Shown here one piece after another: positions 23,507 to 37,200 of a stretch of DNA of 64,000 bases. The translations under genes were made by a program, and so were the position numbers. Below the pieces are notes generated by a model, which was not told the origin of the DNA, did no database searches, and saw nothing but the letters and a program-made list of their open reading frames with translations. Positions within the stretch are counted from its first letter, which is position 1. Each line of letters begins with the position of its first letter. This DNA is from Rotaria sordida (lineage: Eukaryota > Rotifera > Eurotatoria > Philodinida > Philodinidae), in assembly GCA_905250125.1 (NCBI GenBank), contig CAJNOL010000624.1, positions 1 through 64,000 on the forward strand. The letters run 5' to 3'.

Positions 23507-24017
23507 ATGATGGCTTCACGTAATGTTAATTCCTCGACCACAGTTGCTGATGATGTTAATTCATCAACAATAGCTGTTGGTGATGTTAATTCAGTAATAA
23601 AAATAAGTGATAATAGTAATTCATTGATCACGGCTAATGATGATGATAATTTATGGTGCGATGTGAATGTTATGTATGAGTCAAACTATGTTTCAATGAC
23701 TTACGAACGAACGACATATGATCCAACGACAAGTGAACAAGTAAGATGGAATTAATAATATTGTTTTAGCAAAACTTTATGTTTAGATCAAGGAAATCGG
23801 GACAAAGATTAAATCTTTAAAGGATCAAATCAAAGAATATAGCCCATGTGATAAAAACCGGCGATTAACCGTTGGTTCTGATAAATACTGTGGTTTATCG
23901 CTAAAAATTGTCCGGTATTTACGATATGAGAGATCAACTAGTCCATCTGCGTGTGAACTTGAAAAAGAATTAGATCAAGCAAAAGACAAAATGCGTAAAT
24001 TGAAGGAAAAAAAGTAA
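23507..24017 (+). CDS. Small coiled-coil protein, 2 exons
   Basis: Exon 1 (ATG 23507 to 23740) and exon 2 (23787-24017) join in phase 0 across a 46-bp intron (GTAAGA...TTTAG), giving 154 residues. Residues 5-40 contain three imperfect repeats of the pattern NVNSSTTVADD / DVNSSTIAVG / DVNSVIKISD, polar and probably disordered. Exon 2 begins with a helical stretch (IKEIGTKIKSLKDQIKEY), then a conserved-looking centre with three cysteines. It ends in a highly charged coiled coil (LEKELDQAKDKMRKLKEKK). A possible acceptor (GAACAG) 26 bases before the first ATG could make exon 1 internal. Function unknown; no family recognised. Confidence 0.5.
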
Positions 24018-25376
24018 AAAGTTTAGTTGTTTAAACCTTTCAAAATAATATTTTTGTTAGAACAAGAGGACGAATAAGACAAAGAAAATATTTTCCATTA
24101 ACAATGACATTATGCAGTTAAAATTCATCATAAAACTTTTTTCGTCTGAAATAATTCTTTTTTCTATGTGTAAAAGTAATTTTTCTATCTTGTAAAAGTT
24201 TTTTTCTTATTCTCATTCTCGTAGAAAAGAGAAAAAAGACGCTTTAATAAAAAGATGACTTACTTCCCAACAAGATATATTTCATGAAGAAAAATCATCA
24301 TTTCGTTAAAATAATCATTGAGTTATTCAGAAAAATGTCTATTCTTCCACAGAAGCACAACAAGTCATCATCGTAGAACAAAGTTTTAATCTAAAGAATG
24401 ATAAACGTTGGTTTTTATTGATCCTCGATGAATTTTGAGAAGAAATCATGACCATATGTAACTTATAAGAGTAGTTTTGTAGTAGGATGAAAACAACTGA
24501 ATGGATACTTGTTCAGTTTGACGGTGTACAACTTTATCAAGTTCGTGTCTCATGCGCAAGTTTTTCATATATATACTTGTGAAATATCTCGATCAAGCTC
24601 AATGTTCTGCTGATATCCAAGTATTCCTAACTTCGTATGAAAAGCGTTGGCATCCAGTGTATTCGTAGCGCATCAAGGACCACTCGCTTTGAGTATGTTT
24701 TTCACCAGTCTTTATGCTCTTCATGAGTACTTTCGAAAGCCAACAAACGATTCATCCTTCCTCGGTTTCTATTCTAAACGGGCAGTATACGTGAAATATA
24801 GTATTATGAATTAGTATATGTGGCCGAATAAGTTCTATCGCTTTATTTATAACCATGAAACATCTTTGTAGCTTGTGAAGATAAACTAGATTAAATCAGA
24901 GATCTGCTGTGATAGCAACAACGATTATTGTATAATTTACAATTTAAAATTTTGGGTTAGACATATGGATAATTGTGTATGGAACAAGGATTGAAATGTG
25001 AATATGAGTGTAGATGTGTTGAAAGACAATAGTAGGAACTCAACAAAAGCCACTCACATTTTCACGGATTCGACGACCATAGTGAGTTACTTGGTTTTTT
25101 CCCCTCACCATGCATAGTTCTTTTTGTTCTTCTGTCTCGCATTTTGCCATATTTTTCCTTTTCTTCTGTCTATTTACTCTGTTTGTGCTTCGATAAAAGT
25201 TGGTAACATTTTCACTTCTGCTTGTTCTTGCTGCGCATAAGCGTTGTTTTGCATATTTTCTCAGTTTTTGAAATTAATTTATCACAAACTTTACAAACCA
25301 TCGGTTGAAATTCTGAATTCAATAATTCTTTAGAAAAATATAACAAAACCATTAATTTCAATACAACATTACTCAG
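24018..25376. other. Intergenic, no gene seen
   Basis: No supported exon was found. There is a short stretch of slightly higher GC around 24,600-24,760, but all frames are interrupted. The end is the putative promoter side of the large PARG/PBZ gene. Confidence 0.45.
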
Positions 25377-28300
25377 ATGTCGGCATCCGCTGTCAAAACC
25401 TCGCAACAACATCAAAAAGAAAAAGACAGTGTAAGTACAACAACATCGAAGCATTTGTTCTTAAGTCAACAATTACATATGCACATGGTCGTTATCAATC
25501 GCCAGTCTGTAACTCTCTTTATTCAGTAAATTAAAATTTCTGTCTTACAAGGATGTGGGTGTGAGTGTCTTTCTTGCTTTAACTCTCATCCATACCCAAA
25601 ATCTATATAGAGAGACAGAGGTCCCTCCTATAATACTTCATATAGCCAGCCTCTCATACTATCTATATCACCATTTGAATCAGATCTATACTCTTTCATG
25701 TGAAAAAAAATTTAAAAAAACAAATGTAAAAAAAATTTGAAAAAAAACGAATTCACTGAAACTTTTGTCGCTGACTGTTGAGTTTTGATTCTACTTTTAA
25801 GAATCAAGTGTTGGTGCAAAGATCTGACAATGGTCACAAGAAACAAGATGGAAAAGAAGTGTATAACAATCCAGCACTTATCAATAACAATCATCATACG
25901 GAATCAAATACCGGTATTCTTGTATTTTTGAATGTATTATTTAGAGGTTAAGCTCTGCTAGTACTACGTAGTAACCTTATCAACAGTTAATAGTGTTGAA
26001 TTGAGAGTGTTTCTATGAGATCGTCAAACTTTAGATCAGAAACTAAGCAGTGATTCAAAATTTGCGTTTGTCATTTGATATCATGGTCGGAGAAAATCAT
26101 ATCGAAAAATTTTCAAACAGAACATTTTCATGCATTCCTTTTAAACTTTTAACATGAACTAGAATAAATCAAATAAAAACGATGCAACTCGATAGATGTC
26201 ACAATATGTTCTATCCACTTAAATAAAAATAATAAATGTCAGATATTTTGCTGAAATCGAGACAATTAGTAGAACCTTATAAAGATGCATTCTGAATGCG
26301 AACTATCTCAAATATAATCATAAGTTTGGATCATTTTGTTTCAACATACTTTTAAAAATTTCCATATTTTTATTCGAAGTAGTATCTGATGATTAGGGTC
26401 AATAGAAACAATTTCATCTGATTCATTAACATATTTAGATGTTCAAGACCAAAAGTGCTCACGGTACGATTCATTGATTGAAAAGAATAAGACCTCTGAT
26501 GGAACACCTGCGACTCATAACAGATCAATCGTGCGTCGTGAAGAATCATCAAGTGACTTTCAAACAAATGCTACACCAGTTAACATGCTCAATCGCTCAT
26601 CTTTAACAGGATCCACTTTGAATCGGTCAGTTTCACAAATCCTGTTATAAGCTCATAGGTTTTATTCATTCAATAGACAATCTTCATTACCACAACAGCC
26701 TCAATCCAAAAGTGATAAACAGTCGGATGAATCACGTGTTGGACGTTCAGCGATACTTTCATCAAAACACCATCAGCAATCATTGCATTCATGTTCATCG
26801 AATGATAATAATTATACACTGTATAATTCCGATCATTTATCTCAAAGTCCTACAACTTTAAGACATTCAATTGAAAAAAGCAATACAAAGTTAGAAAAAT
26901 TAAAAAGATCAATCGGTTCTTCAAATTCATTATCAGCACTTCCCTATGGTTCTTCAACAGAGAGCAGAACAAGTAAGAACTTCGAGAAATATACTCAAGC
27001 CTTAGAACATAAAATTTTCTACACTCAGAAAACGTTTGCGCATTTACGTAAAAAAAAATGATAAAAATTTCAATATTTTTAAAATTTTAACATCAATCGT
27101 TCTACAGTTACTGAATTAGCAAAGTTCCTTTGTTCTTATTTACTCCTACTTAGATAACTGACAGTGACAATAATGGGGACGTCGGACAGATGAAAATTAC
27201 TCTATATAATATCTTTTCATTTTTGATAAGCTACAAAGTATTCCAAACGAGGCAAAACTTATTTTACACGACTAGCAAAAAATTAGTTTAAACAAAACGG
27301 ATAAACCGCACCTTCTGAAAAGAATCTTATTCATACTCAGCCTACATCAAACGGTCTGAGGCACATGCAAACCATGGGTCAGGAACAAAATTTTAGACTC
27401 TTTCCAACCATGGATCTAAAAAAATTTTTATAGAAAAATATTTGCTTTGCTAATGTTTATATAAATGTTTCAATTTTTGGACACAGCATTTTTTTAAGGG
27501 CAAATAATCCGTTTCGAAAATTTCGGAAGGAACTAAACTTTGGCTTGCATTGACATGAAGCTAGAATCATTCTATTAAAACCTATAGAAACAATGCAAAA
27601 AGTCTAGCAATTAGAAACTTCGGTATTGAGAAGTATAATTTATCGTACTACTTCAACAGTTATTTTGATGAATTTCACTTTTAAGAATTAACGAGTACAA
27701 GTTTGTGGAATCTGAAACTTCGATAATGGTAGAGAATTTTATGGTATAGTTTTACAACAATGCAAATTCTTTCCATTTGCCTACAGTAAGATAGGGATAG
27801 CATAAAAGACATTTCATCATGATTCCTACGAAATAAAAATATAAAACATAATACAGCCACCCTTACCAATATGAAAATACCTATTCATTCGTGTCTATTG
27901 CAATCCGTATTAAAAAACTACTGAATCATGACAGATACACCAAAGTGCCTTGTCATGATCCACAGAACAGATCTAGGAGGAGGAGAGGGATAATTTCGCT
28001 TGTATCGCTGTGTCCTTCAATAATCATTAACCATTATTTTTCACAAAAAATGAAACTTACAAGTGTTTTGATATACACATCACCAATTTCAGATGCAGGT
28101 GACCGGAAATATCAAGAAGGCGATGAAATGATTGAAAGCAAAACTATCACGGGCGAAACAAATCAAAATCATAAATGCCGAACACTCAGTAGAACAAATG
28201 ATTTAATAAATCAATCCTTACAATCGACGTCAAAACCTACTTTGCGTACTTCTAAATCATTTGATGCATCTGTCCGTCATCGATTAACTCCACCACATAC

Positions 28301-31300
28301 ACCTCCATCTACTCCAGAGATGTTACCAAAAGGAAAACGACGATTGCACGTTGTTTCATTAAATTTATCTACATCTGAAGAAAGTAATGATTCATCTCGG
28401 CCATCCATTTTTTCTGGTTCAAGTCATATGAAACAACAGAAACAAAATAAGAAAGAGACACTCATTGTTCCATCTCATACTCCTCAACGATCTCCATATG
28501 ATCAAACCTCTTCGCCGATAGATGATCAACAAAGATTGGAATCACCTGCATATGACCAGGCTTATTATCAATCACGGGAAATCGTCAGACGACCGAAACA
28601 GTCGATCAATATTGCGTACGTACCTTCTTTACCATCTAACGACTTTAGTAGTAAAGAACTTGAGTCGACAATTCATAATTGTCTGTACCGTGATTACCAG
28701 CTACTGGTAAGCGATATAAAATGCAGTTCACAATTAGATGTCGGTATTGTATATCTACGAAACGAGAAAGACAAATCTCATTTAGTTAACACTATCAAAA
28801 GCATTAACATAAACTCAAAATTAAATGAAACAGTATCATTTGTAGCTGAATTCGAGTTAGTCTCCTATGTGGTTATCGAGCCTAAGAATACCAAAGATCT
28901 TCCACTGGCCGATGATATATGTCAACAATGGATAAAAGTCTACAATGGTAACAGACCATTGAAATGTGAAAATTTATGCGATGAATTTCGGAATATATTT
29001 CGAGTAGTTACAAATATATTTGATGAACTTACCAATACTATACCAATAACAGAATTCTTAGTTGGAAAGCAAAAGGCTACTGTTTATTTTCGAGCTGATT
29101 GTTGTTTTTTCGAAAATTTACCGAGAACATTTAATGAAGATAATTTGAAATATGCTATTGGTAAACAAATTTCTGAAAAGAATATATCAAATGAATCCAT
29201 TTATATTCGATATAACAAAACAGAAGCCAATGCTGTTGTATTAACATGTAATAAAGCTCGAAAATGGGCATTATTTCGTTCAATCAATTTAGATGGACAA
29301 TTTATTATGAAGAAAGATAAAATCATTTATCGTTTTATAATGCGATCTGTACCCAAAAATATTTCGGTTTCATATATCAAAAATTCCGAGATTTTTGCCG
29401 GCACCGTTATAAAGGCGATATCGTGTGACAATGATATCATTCTGGAACTATTGAGCAAGAATGTCTATGAAAAATGTCTCAAACAAGGTGTTTTACGTAT
29501 CAATGGTCATACTATAAATATCGAAACCTATTCATTGCCGAATAATTATGAAGATTTGGAAATTGATGCCGACAATTGGTATGAAACAGAAATGTGTGCT
29601 TATAAATCTGATATTATGCAGTTTATTATTCAGCCTGAACATCCAATTTTTCAATTCAAATGGAATCCAAAAGCATTTTTAGAACAATTCCATCGTTGGA
29701 CTTTGAAAGATACTAATGAACGAGATTATCATGAAACAATAAGTAATCAACAGCGTCATTTATTACGAATGACAGTAATGTTAAACACAATTGGCATTTT
29801 GAAAAAGGGAAGTTACTATATAGCTGACAAGGAAATCAAATTGAAATCAGATCAATTGGAAACAATTGTCTACAATCATCAGTCGAAACTGCAACCTGGT
29901 AAGACAATAAAATTGTCAGCTGCAATCAACTATCCACATAAAACTACATTAGTCAATGTAATAAATGAAGATTGTCTCATTGTTTACGATTACTTAGTCT
30001 CTCAGGGATATCGTCCATTGCTTCTCAATATGGCGAATGCATACTCACCAGGTGGTGGTTATCGTAAAGGTGATGGTGCACAAGAAGAGAATCTTTTTCG
30101 TCGTTCTGATTACTTTCGAAGTCTCGATATGGATCTTGACGATAGAAAACCAACAGATCGTTTTTACTGTACATCAAATGGTGAATTAAAATCGTTAACC
30201 GAACGTAATCGAATGTATCCAATGGATGAATTTGGAGCAATCTATACATCAGGATTGACATTTTTTCGTCATTCTGAAAATGTTGGCTATGATTTCATGG
30301 ATAAACCTATGTTCAATGTATGTGCTATAGCCATAGCTGCTTATCGAAATCCAAAACTAGATGATAATAATAAAAATCTTCTCAGCTCAAAATATTCGAT
30401 TCGTATGCGCAAGAAAATTGAAAATATTTTTGCTATTGCTCATCATCATAAGCATGATTGTCTTGTTCTTTCTGCATTTGGTTGTGGTGCTTTTCGAAAT
30501 CCACCAGAACATGTTGCAATAATATTTAAATCAGTTATCGAACAATATGCAGGATTTTTCAAGAGAATTTGCTTTGCTATTATTGATGATCATAATACTG
30601 GTCATGAATTTAACCCTCATGGAAATTATCAACCTTTTCGAGAAGTACTCGATAACTTGGAAATCAAACCCACACGACAGAAAATGATCGATATGATGAT
30701 TGGACCTTGGCGAATTTTGAATGAAACAAACAATGATGAAATAACTTTAAGTAGTGTTCGAATTCATGATTTACCTTTGTGCCGTTATGGAGGTAGATGT
30801 AGAGACTTAGAAAACAAGCAACATTGTCGTGAATATTTGCATCCACCACTATGTCCGTACGCTAATAGTTCGAAATATTGTGAATTGAAAGACAATAATG
30901 ATCATATGCTTTGGTTCAAACATCAAAGAAAATCTTCACATGATGCTAAACGTGAACTGATCGACACTCCAATGAATAATATGGACATTGAATACGATGT
31001 TAATAATAAAAAACGCATAACAGAAGAAAATCGTTCGTTTCTGCAAACTTGTCCATTTACGCCATATCATTGTCGATATCATACTTTACTATCGGAATCA
31101 ACAAATATTCAAACGCTAGCACTCGATGTTCGAAATCATTGTCGTGAGTTTTTACATGTGTGTCGATTCGGTCGTCAATGTCGTGAAACATCAAGTTTAC
31201 ATTTGGAAAAAACCATTCATATTGCACGCAACATGTGTCGATACGGAGATAAATGTTTCAAACAGTGTCAAGAAGATCATTTGAATTCATTTTCACATTT

Positions 31301-34274
31301 AGGCATCCCTGATATTCGTCATCTATGTATGTCTCCAGCCTATGAGTGTCGAGATCTACAAAAGCGCGAACATATTATCCGATATCGACACAATGGAAAT
31401 TACGATCGTAGTGGTGTCATTCAATATTGTAGATTAAATAAACATATAGATTTTCTTCGAAATCAACAAATACTGATTGAAATAATTACTGAGTATACTA
31501 AAAATTTGCAATCGAAAGTTTCACTATCAATTTCAAATTCAATTCAAAGATATATTAAAGGATTACTACCAGTTTATCAATGTTCAAAAGTAACTTTTGA
31601 ATTAATACTTGTTCATGGTCATGTTATGTCTCACAAACGTATAGATGAGCTGAAAATACCGAAATACTTAATCCAAAGTATTCAACGAAACAAAAAAATT
31701 GAATCGATAATCACACAATATAATAACCCAACACTTAAAGATCGTATAAAAGATTATATTAACGCTATTGTCTCTAATGAATATAGTAAACGAGATCATC
31801 AAACTAAATCTAGGATAACTAATACAAGAACGACTTCTTCTCACTTATCAACAGTAGAAAGACCTGATGATGATTTTAACAATACTATCCGTAACGAAGA
31901 AAATTTTTTGAAAGGTATACTAAGTCTAACAGACATCGATATCATTCGTCGATGTGTCATGGAAATTATTGAAGCATCATCGAATCTTGAAATTAATTCC
32001 ACTAGTAGTCGAAAAACATCTGAAGAATTATCCGATGTTGACGAACATATTGATACTATTCTTGGTCCACGACTTCATCCTGATGGTGGAAATATTGTTC
32101 TTATATTCAAAAGGCAAGTAATGCTTCATCCAGATGCAAATTTTTCCATTCAATCAAAAGCTTCATTTTTAAATGGAACTACATTCATTCATCGACCATG
32201 GATCAAAGATTCGGGTACACGCGACGAGCGATTCAAGCAATTTCAGAAATCAAAATTACATTGTTCAATATTGGGATATGAGCATTCAGCTGCAGCTGAA
32301 CTTATAGCTGCAACAGGTTTGAACAAGAAAACAATGGATGTCGATTTAAAAGCAATTATAAAACATTTGACAAGTATTGATTCAGATCAATTATTCGAAG
32401 GTCATTTACCTGATTTTATTCCTCTGAATTACATAGCAGAAGTTTACATACCGAAAAATCTCTTTGCATCTCTTACACCAACAGCTCAAACGGCAGCCAG
32501 ATCGATTTTTCGTGATTCATTGCGTATAACAAATCATGAAATCAATCTCAATCCTACAGCTAGTAGAGAATCACGTGTGTTGCAGAAAAATCGTACTGAA
32601 TATCAACAGCATGTTATTGATAAATTGGTTGAAAAGTTCGACCAAAACATTAATTGTATACAACAATTACGCGGGATTGCTATTACTTTACCGTCGAGTC
32701 GTTTCCTCGAACATGTCGCATTACCTTTCACAATAGCGCAAATTTATGATCAATATCGTCGAAATAGAAAACAAGATTCAATTTCCGATGAAATCTACGT
32801 TTATTTTCAAGCGATGTATGGTGATGTAATGATCACATTATCGAAAGAACGAATTGATGGCGTTGAAAATCGACGAGCTGTACAATGTCTTGTGTGTTAT
32901 ATTGCTGAAACACCATCGACTACACCAAGTGATTATAAAGAATCCTATTCATATTTGAATTATGGTGACCCATTTCAACATGCATCTATTATGGATAGCC
33001 ATGCGTTTTTAGCACATTCAAATACATTCCATCGTGGTTGTAATGTAGATGATTTTCTTAATTATTGTTTAAAACTCGAGAAAAACACTGGTCAAGTGAC
33101 ACTTTCACATGTTGGACCGAATAGTATCTACAATTATGACACAATTTCCTACAGATTTAAGAAATCTAACCTTGATTTGAATGATTTAAATTATATTCAT
33201 ATCAGTGCTGGTTTACGACAAGTACCTATTCGAAATATGATGGTTTGCTTTCATCAAGTGCCCGAGTTGCATCCTACATTTGAAAAAAATTTTAAACGAA
33301 ATAGCACTTCTCTTAGTCAACAAAATCCTCATAGTTCTGATCGTTGTCAATCTGCAGCAGCTGCAAAATCGACAGACGATAAATCACAATCGACTTTCTC
33401 GAAATCTAATAAGTTGATCCGTAGTCCATCTAGTTTTGATATTGATAAAGAAAAACTAAGACCATGTCGTGATTCAATTAATTGTCTTCAACAAACATTA
33501 GACGATCACTGTAAGCGATATTCTCATCCCTGTCGATTTTCTGAACTTTGTCGTAATCAAGACAAAGAACCATATTTGACACATGAGCCACATCCAGTAG
33601 AAAAATGTTTACATGATACATTCTGTAAGCGTCTTGATGACCCTTTCCATCGAGCGACATATCGGCATACGAATCTTCCTGATTTTCTTATTCCATGTCG
33701 AGATCAACGAACTTGTCAAATTCGATCAACAGAGCATCGAATAAAATATTCGCACGGTGAAAATGTCGAACGAATATCAACAGTAGCAACAATCGATAAA
33801 CCACGTAAGTTGTTTTCTTCTAAGCCAAAAGCACAAATCAAAACTAATTTTCTTCTTCATTTGTTTTGTCAATTAAAAGGAATGCTTTCTCAAGCCTCAT
33901 CAGTATCATCTGAAAGTTATGGTGAAAAGCAACATAATCGTCATGAAAATCGTGATGAGCAAATACCTTGTCGATACGGATCAAAATGTCGCGACCAAAA
34001 TAATTCTGGACATTGTTCTCGGTATTCTCATCCATCCGAACTTGGACTAAAGTCTTCATTTAATCAAGATCGTTCGCGAATACCGTGTTCTTTTGGTTCT
34101 GCTTGCTATAATACTAGTGATGCTGATCACTGCTCAAAGTATTCGCACTCCAGCGTGCAAGGATATCAACCTGAAGCTATTGGTAATCATCAAAAAATAC
34201 AATGTCCTTCTGGCATCAAATGTCGAAATAATGATGCTCTTCATCTATCCAAATACTCACATTCATTCAAATAA
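25377..34274 (+). CDS. Giant PARG-like hydrolase with PBZ-type finger array
   Basis: Proposed exons: 25377-25430 (ATG), 25802-25913, 26439-26625, 26677-26972, 28093-34274; phases agree at every join; about 2,276 residues. Residues 1-380 are Ser/Gln/Asn-rich and probably disordered. Residues about 745-1070 match the microbial-type poly(ADP-ribose) glycohydrolase family (TIGR02452/DUF2263): LLNMANAYSPGGGYRKGD, then QEE (GGG 870-872, Glu pair 881-882), and VLSAFGCGAFRNPPEHVA. The GGG-x7-QEE signature holds the catalytic glutamates, so activity is plausible. About eleven PBZ-like motifs (C-x5/6-C-x5-9-H-x5-H) begin near residues 1113, 1240, 1265, 1295, 2008, 2030 (degenerate), 2055, 2085, 2176, 2215 and 2254; PBZ fingers bind poly(ADP-ribose). 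Residues about 1330-1980 are unrecognised. Inferred role: finding and trimming PAR chains, for example after DNA damage. Weakest point: the join across the 1.1 kb intron 4. Exon 4 also reads on to a TGA at 27,060, and the last exon's own frame opens upstream only on a GTG. Confidence 0.82.
26973..28092. other. Long intron 4 of the PARG/PBZ gene
   Basis: The donor ACAA|GTAAGAAC and acceptor ATTTCAG|ATGCAGG are in matching phase (1). The 1.1 kb between has no frame of note, unlike the short introns elsewhere. If the join is wrong, this would instead be intergenic between a Ser/Gln-rich small gene ending at 27,060 and a large gene whose start is not seen. Confidence 0.5.
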
Positions 34275-37200
34275 TGAAACATAAACTGATAACTTTGATT
34301 TCAAATAATTAACTCTTGAAATTTGCACTACTTTTTTTCTCTCTCTCTCTCAAAATAAAGTCGATTCTAAGAAATTTCTCTAATCATGTCTTACGATTTT
34401 ACAGAATTCCATCCATAATTGAGATGAAATTGATGAAAAGTGAAGCTTTACTCGCTGGCAAGAGATCTTAGACAATAATTTATTGAAGATATGTGACGAA
34501 AGTCTTTCCAAAAAATTAGATACCTCGAACAGGTGAGTTACCATGCTTTAATAGACTGACCCAAGCTTGATCTTGTGCTCTTTGCCGATATTTCACGCAA
34601 ACACTGCTACCACTGTTGCTCACATCTGATGTTCGATATTCGTTGATGACTGTACCTACTGCTAACATTTATGCATTCTTTTAATTAGAGCATTCGACTG
34701 TTGAGATTTAGTGGTGACCCCACTTTTATGTCCTAGTCTGAAGATCATTAAATATCAACGAAGAACTTTTGTCTAATATTCTTTTTTCGGCATCAAATCA
34801 AGTCTCATCATTGGAAAATTTAAGTTAAATACTACTACATAAGTTGTTTTTTCATGAACCTGGATAGATTGTTTGGGAATAAAACTAAGGACACAAGCTA
34901 CACACTTGATGGTGTTTCAAAGTGTGATTTATTCACTTCGGGCATTTATTTTTCTTTCGCTCCTGTCTTGTTACTTGTTCTATTTTTCCTTTTGCATTTA
35001 AGATGACCGAACGATGCTGGTTTGCATTAGCAGGATATTTCACGTGATGCCGCATGTATAGCATTGCATGATTTGTATAATAACCTTCTCAAACATAAAA
35101 AACCATGTTTCAGCCAGATGTTGAAATGTATGTTGAATATATGGTATATTTAGTGGAAGCTTTATCATTTAAGTGAGTTTATAATAGTTTTATGTTGTAA
35201 GTTGCTCCTGCTTTTATAAATACTCGTTTAGACAAAGAAATGCAAAATAATGATATGTGGCAAAAGCGTCATGATAACAACTACATTTTACAATGCGTTT
35301 TTGTTAAATTTTATTTGTCGTATGATAAAATGTGGGTATTTATAACTTTGGAATTCCCTTTTCGTTGTTCTTGCGCAGACTTCGACTAAGATTTGATGGA
35401 ATAGTTGGTTGCATGAGATATTTTACATTTAGATTTTGTTGCAAATGCATTTTATCATCTGACGGAGTGTTAAGTAGAAAGAATCAAATTACGTTTAAAG
35501 CATGTTATTGAGGATAGCACTGCGTCTAAGATTCTATCGTTATGATTTTTCAAGCAACTACGTAAATGCCATGTAGTGATCTCATGTCCACTCCATCATT
35601 ACCTCCTATGATGAAAATATCAGAAATCTATGACAAGACGCTCCATGATGATAAATCATCAATAGTTCTGATTAAGTTAATTTAATATCATTAACCACTC
35701 AACGGAACTATGAATCTACGAGCTCTCTTTCTCGGCATCATATTTTATTGTAGGCGCATGCTATTCCAAATTCTTTTTTCTATTATTGTGAAGATCGTAG
35801 CAATGTTTTGGACAACTTCATAGATCAGTCAATAGTTTTCATTGACTACTATACAACATTATACAGTATAAATCTTTAAAATGTCTGATTATCAAGCTCT
35901 ATCGCCGTTAATATTGGATGGATTTTTTAGTTAATGAAAATAATATATTGGCTTACAAATAATATTCATGTAGTGTGTCTTTGTTAAATGGTAGGAGACA
36001 TAAATAGAAAAGACTTATTTAATCTCTCACGAATTTACTTGTCTAGTCTTATATTTATCTCTTTATATTCATTCTAGATTGAACTACACGATATACAACC
36101 GAGATGGACACGATAGTTTCTCAGGACTGGTCAGGCATATGTGAACACCTGTCAGAGCTTTAGAAAGCACATGCTATGTCATTCCAATCGTTAAGGAGTA
36201 CTGCAAAAATATGAAAGACACTAAATAGCTCTTGCAAAATTTATTGATAAAGCGAAACAAGACAGAAGCGTGCGACGCGTCTAGACGTCAGTCTGTAACT
36301 AAAAGTGATTGGATGATCACGACTGTACTATTAGTGTTATGCCACCCTGTAAATCACGAATTGATAGTGCATTTCGAATAGTTTATGATGTCGAAAACAC
36401 TACAAGTTCAGTTGGTTTATGGATACTTTAAAGATTAATTTGCATAGCTGTAATGCATGGTAAACGAAGTATATATACTGATCGTTCATAATATTTATCG
36501 AAATAGCGACTGTATTTCGGCGTCTGATCAAACATTGTAAATGCAGACAATTGAACATCGTAAAATTGACGTGTTTTCATGTTTATTAACTAAAAACGAA
36601 CCGTAAACATTATTCGTTTTGATCGAACTGATGATGATTAAAGATTTAGAACATCAAAATTTCATAGTACTACGACAATGTAGACGTGAGTACATAGAGT
36701 GTCCATTCGAAAAATGTTCTTCGAAGTGAGGATTTCTTAGTTCTACTAAACCAAATATTTGATCAAAATATCGACTCTAAAGCTGTTAATAAATGAGAGT
36801 ACTTTCCTCATGAAATAGTTTTCATAGCAAAATTTCTTGATTTGCTTAGTGATTATCATTAGAAGTAGCATCATTCAATAGAGAATCCAATTCTGCATCT
36901 AACGTCTCTACTTAAAAAGCCAAACACAAGTTGTAGAACAAATTCGAACAAGAAAAGGTCGAATATGATGTTAACTTTACTTATGTCTGATAAACACCAG
37001 TTTATGCAATGAATATACATTTTAATTTAATACTACATATAGCTTTTAAGGATCTAAAATCAAAATATAGATTTACTCAGCAAAGTGTACATAACACACT
37101 ATTTTTCTGAACGACGTGTAAAGCAGCATATATTTTAGAAGCAGCAGATGTTCTCTACATTATACTTCTGCTTGGTAGACCTACTATTGAGAACACTAAA

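Noticed and set aside
27891-28092. Start of the big reading frame at 27,891 as the protein start
   Set aside because: It opens on GTG, not ATG. The first 67 codons are unlike the rest, and a phase-matched acceptor lies at 28,091-28,092.
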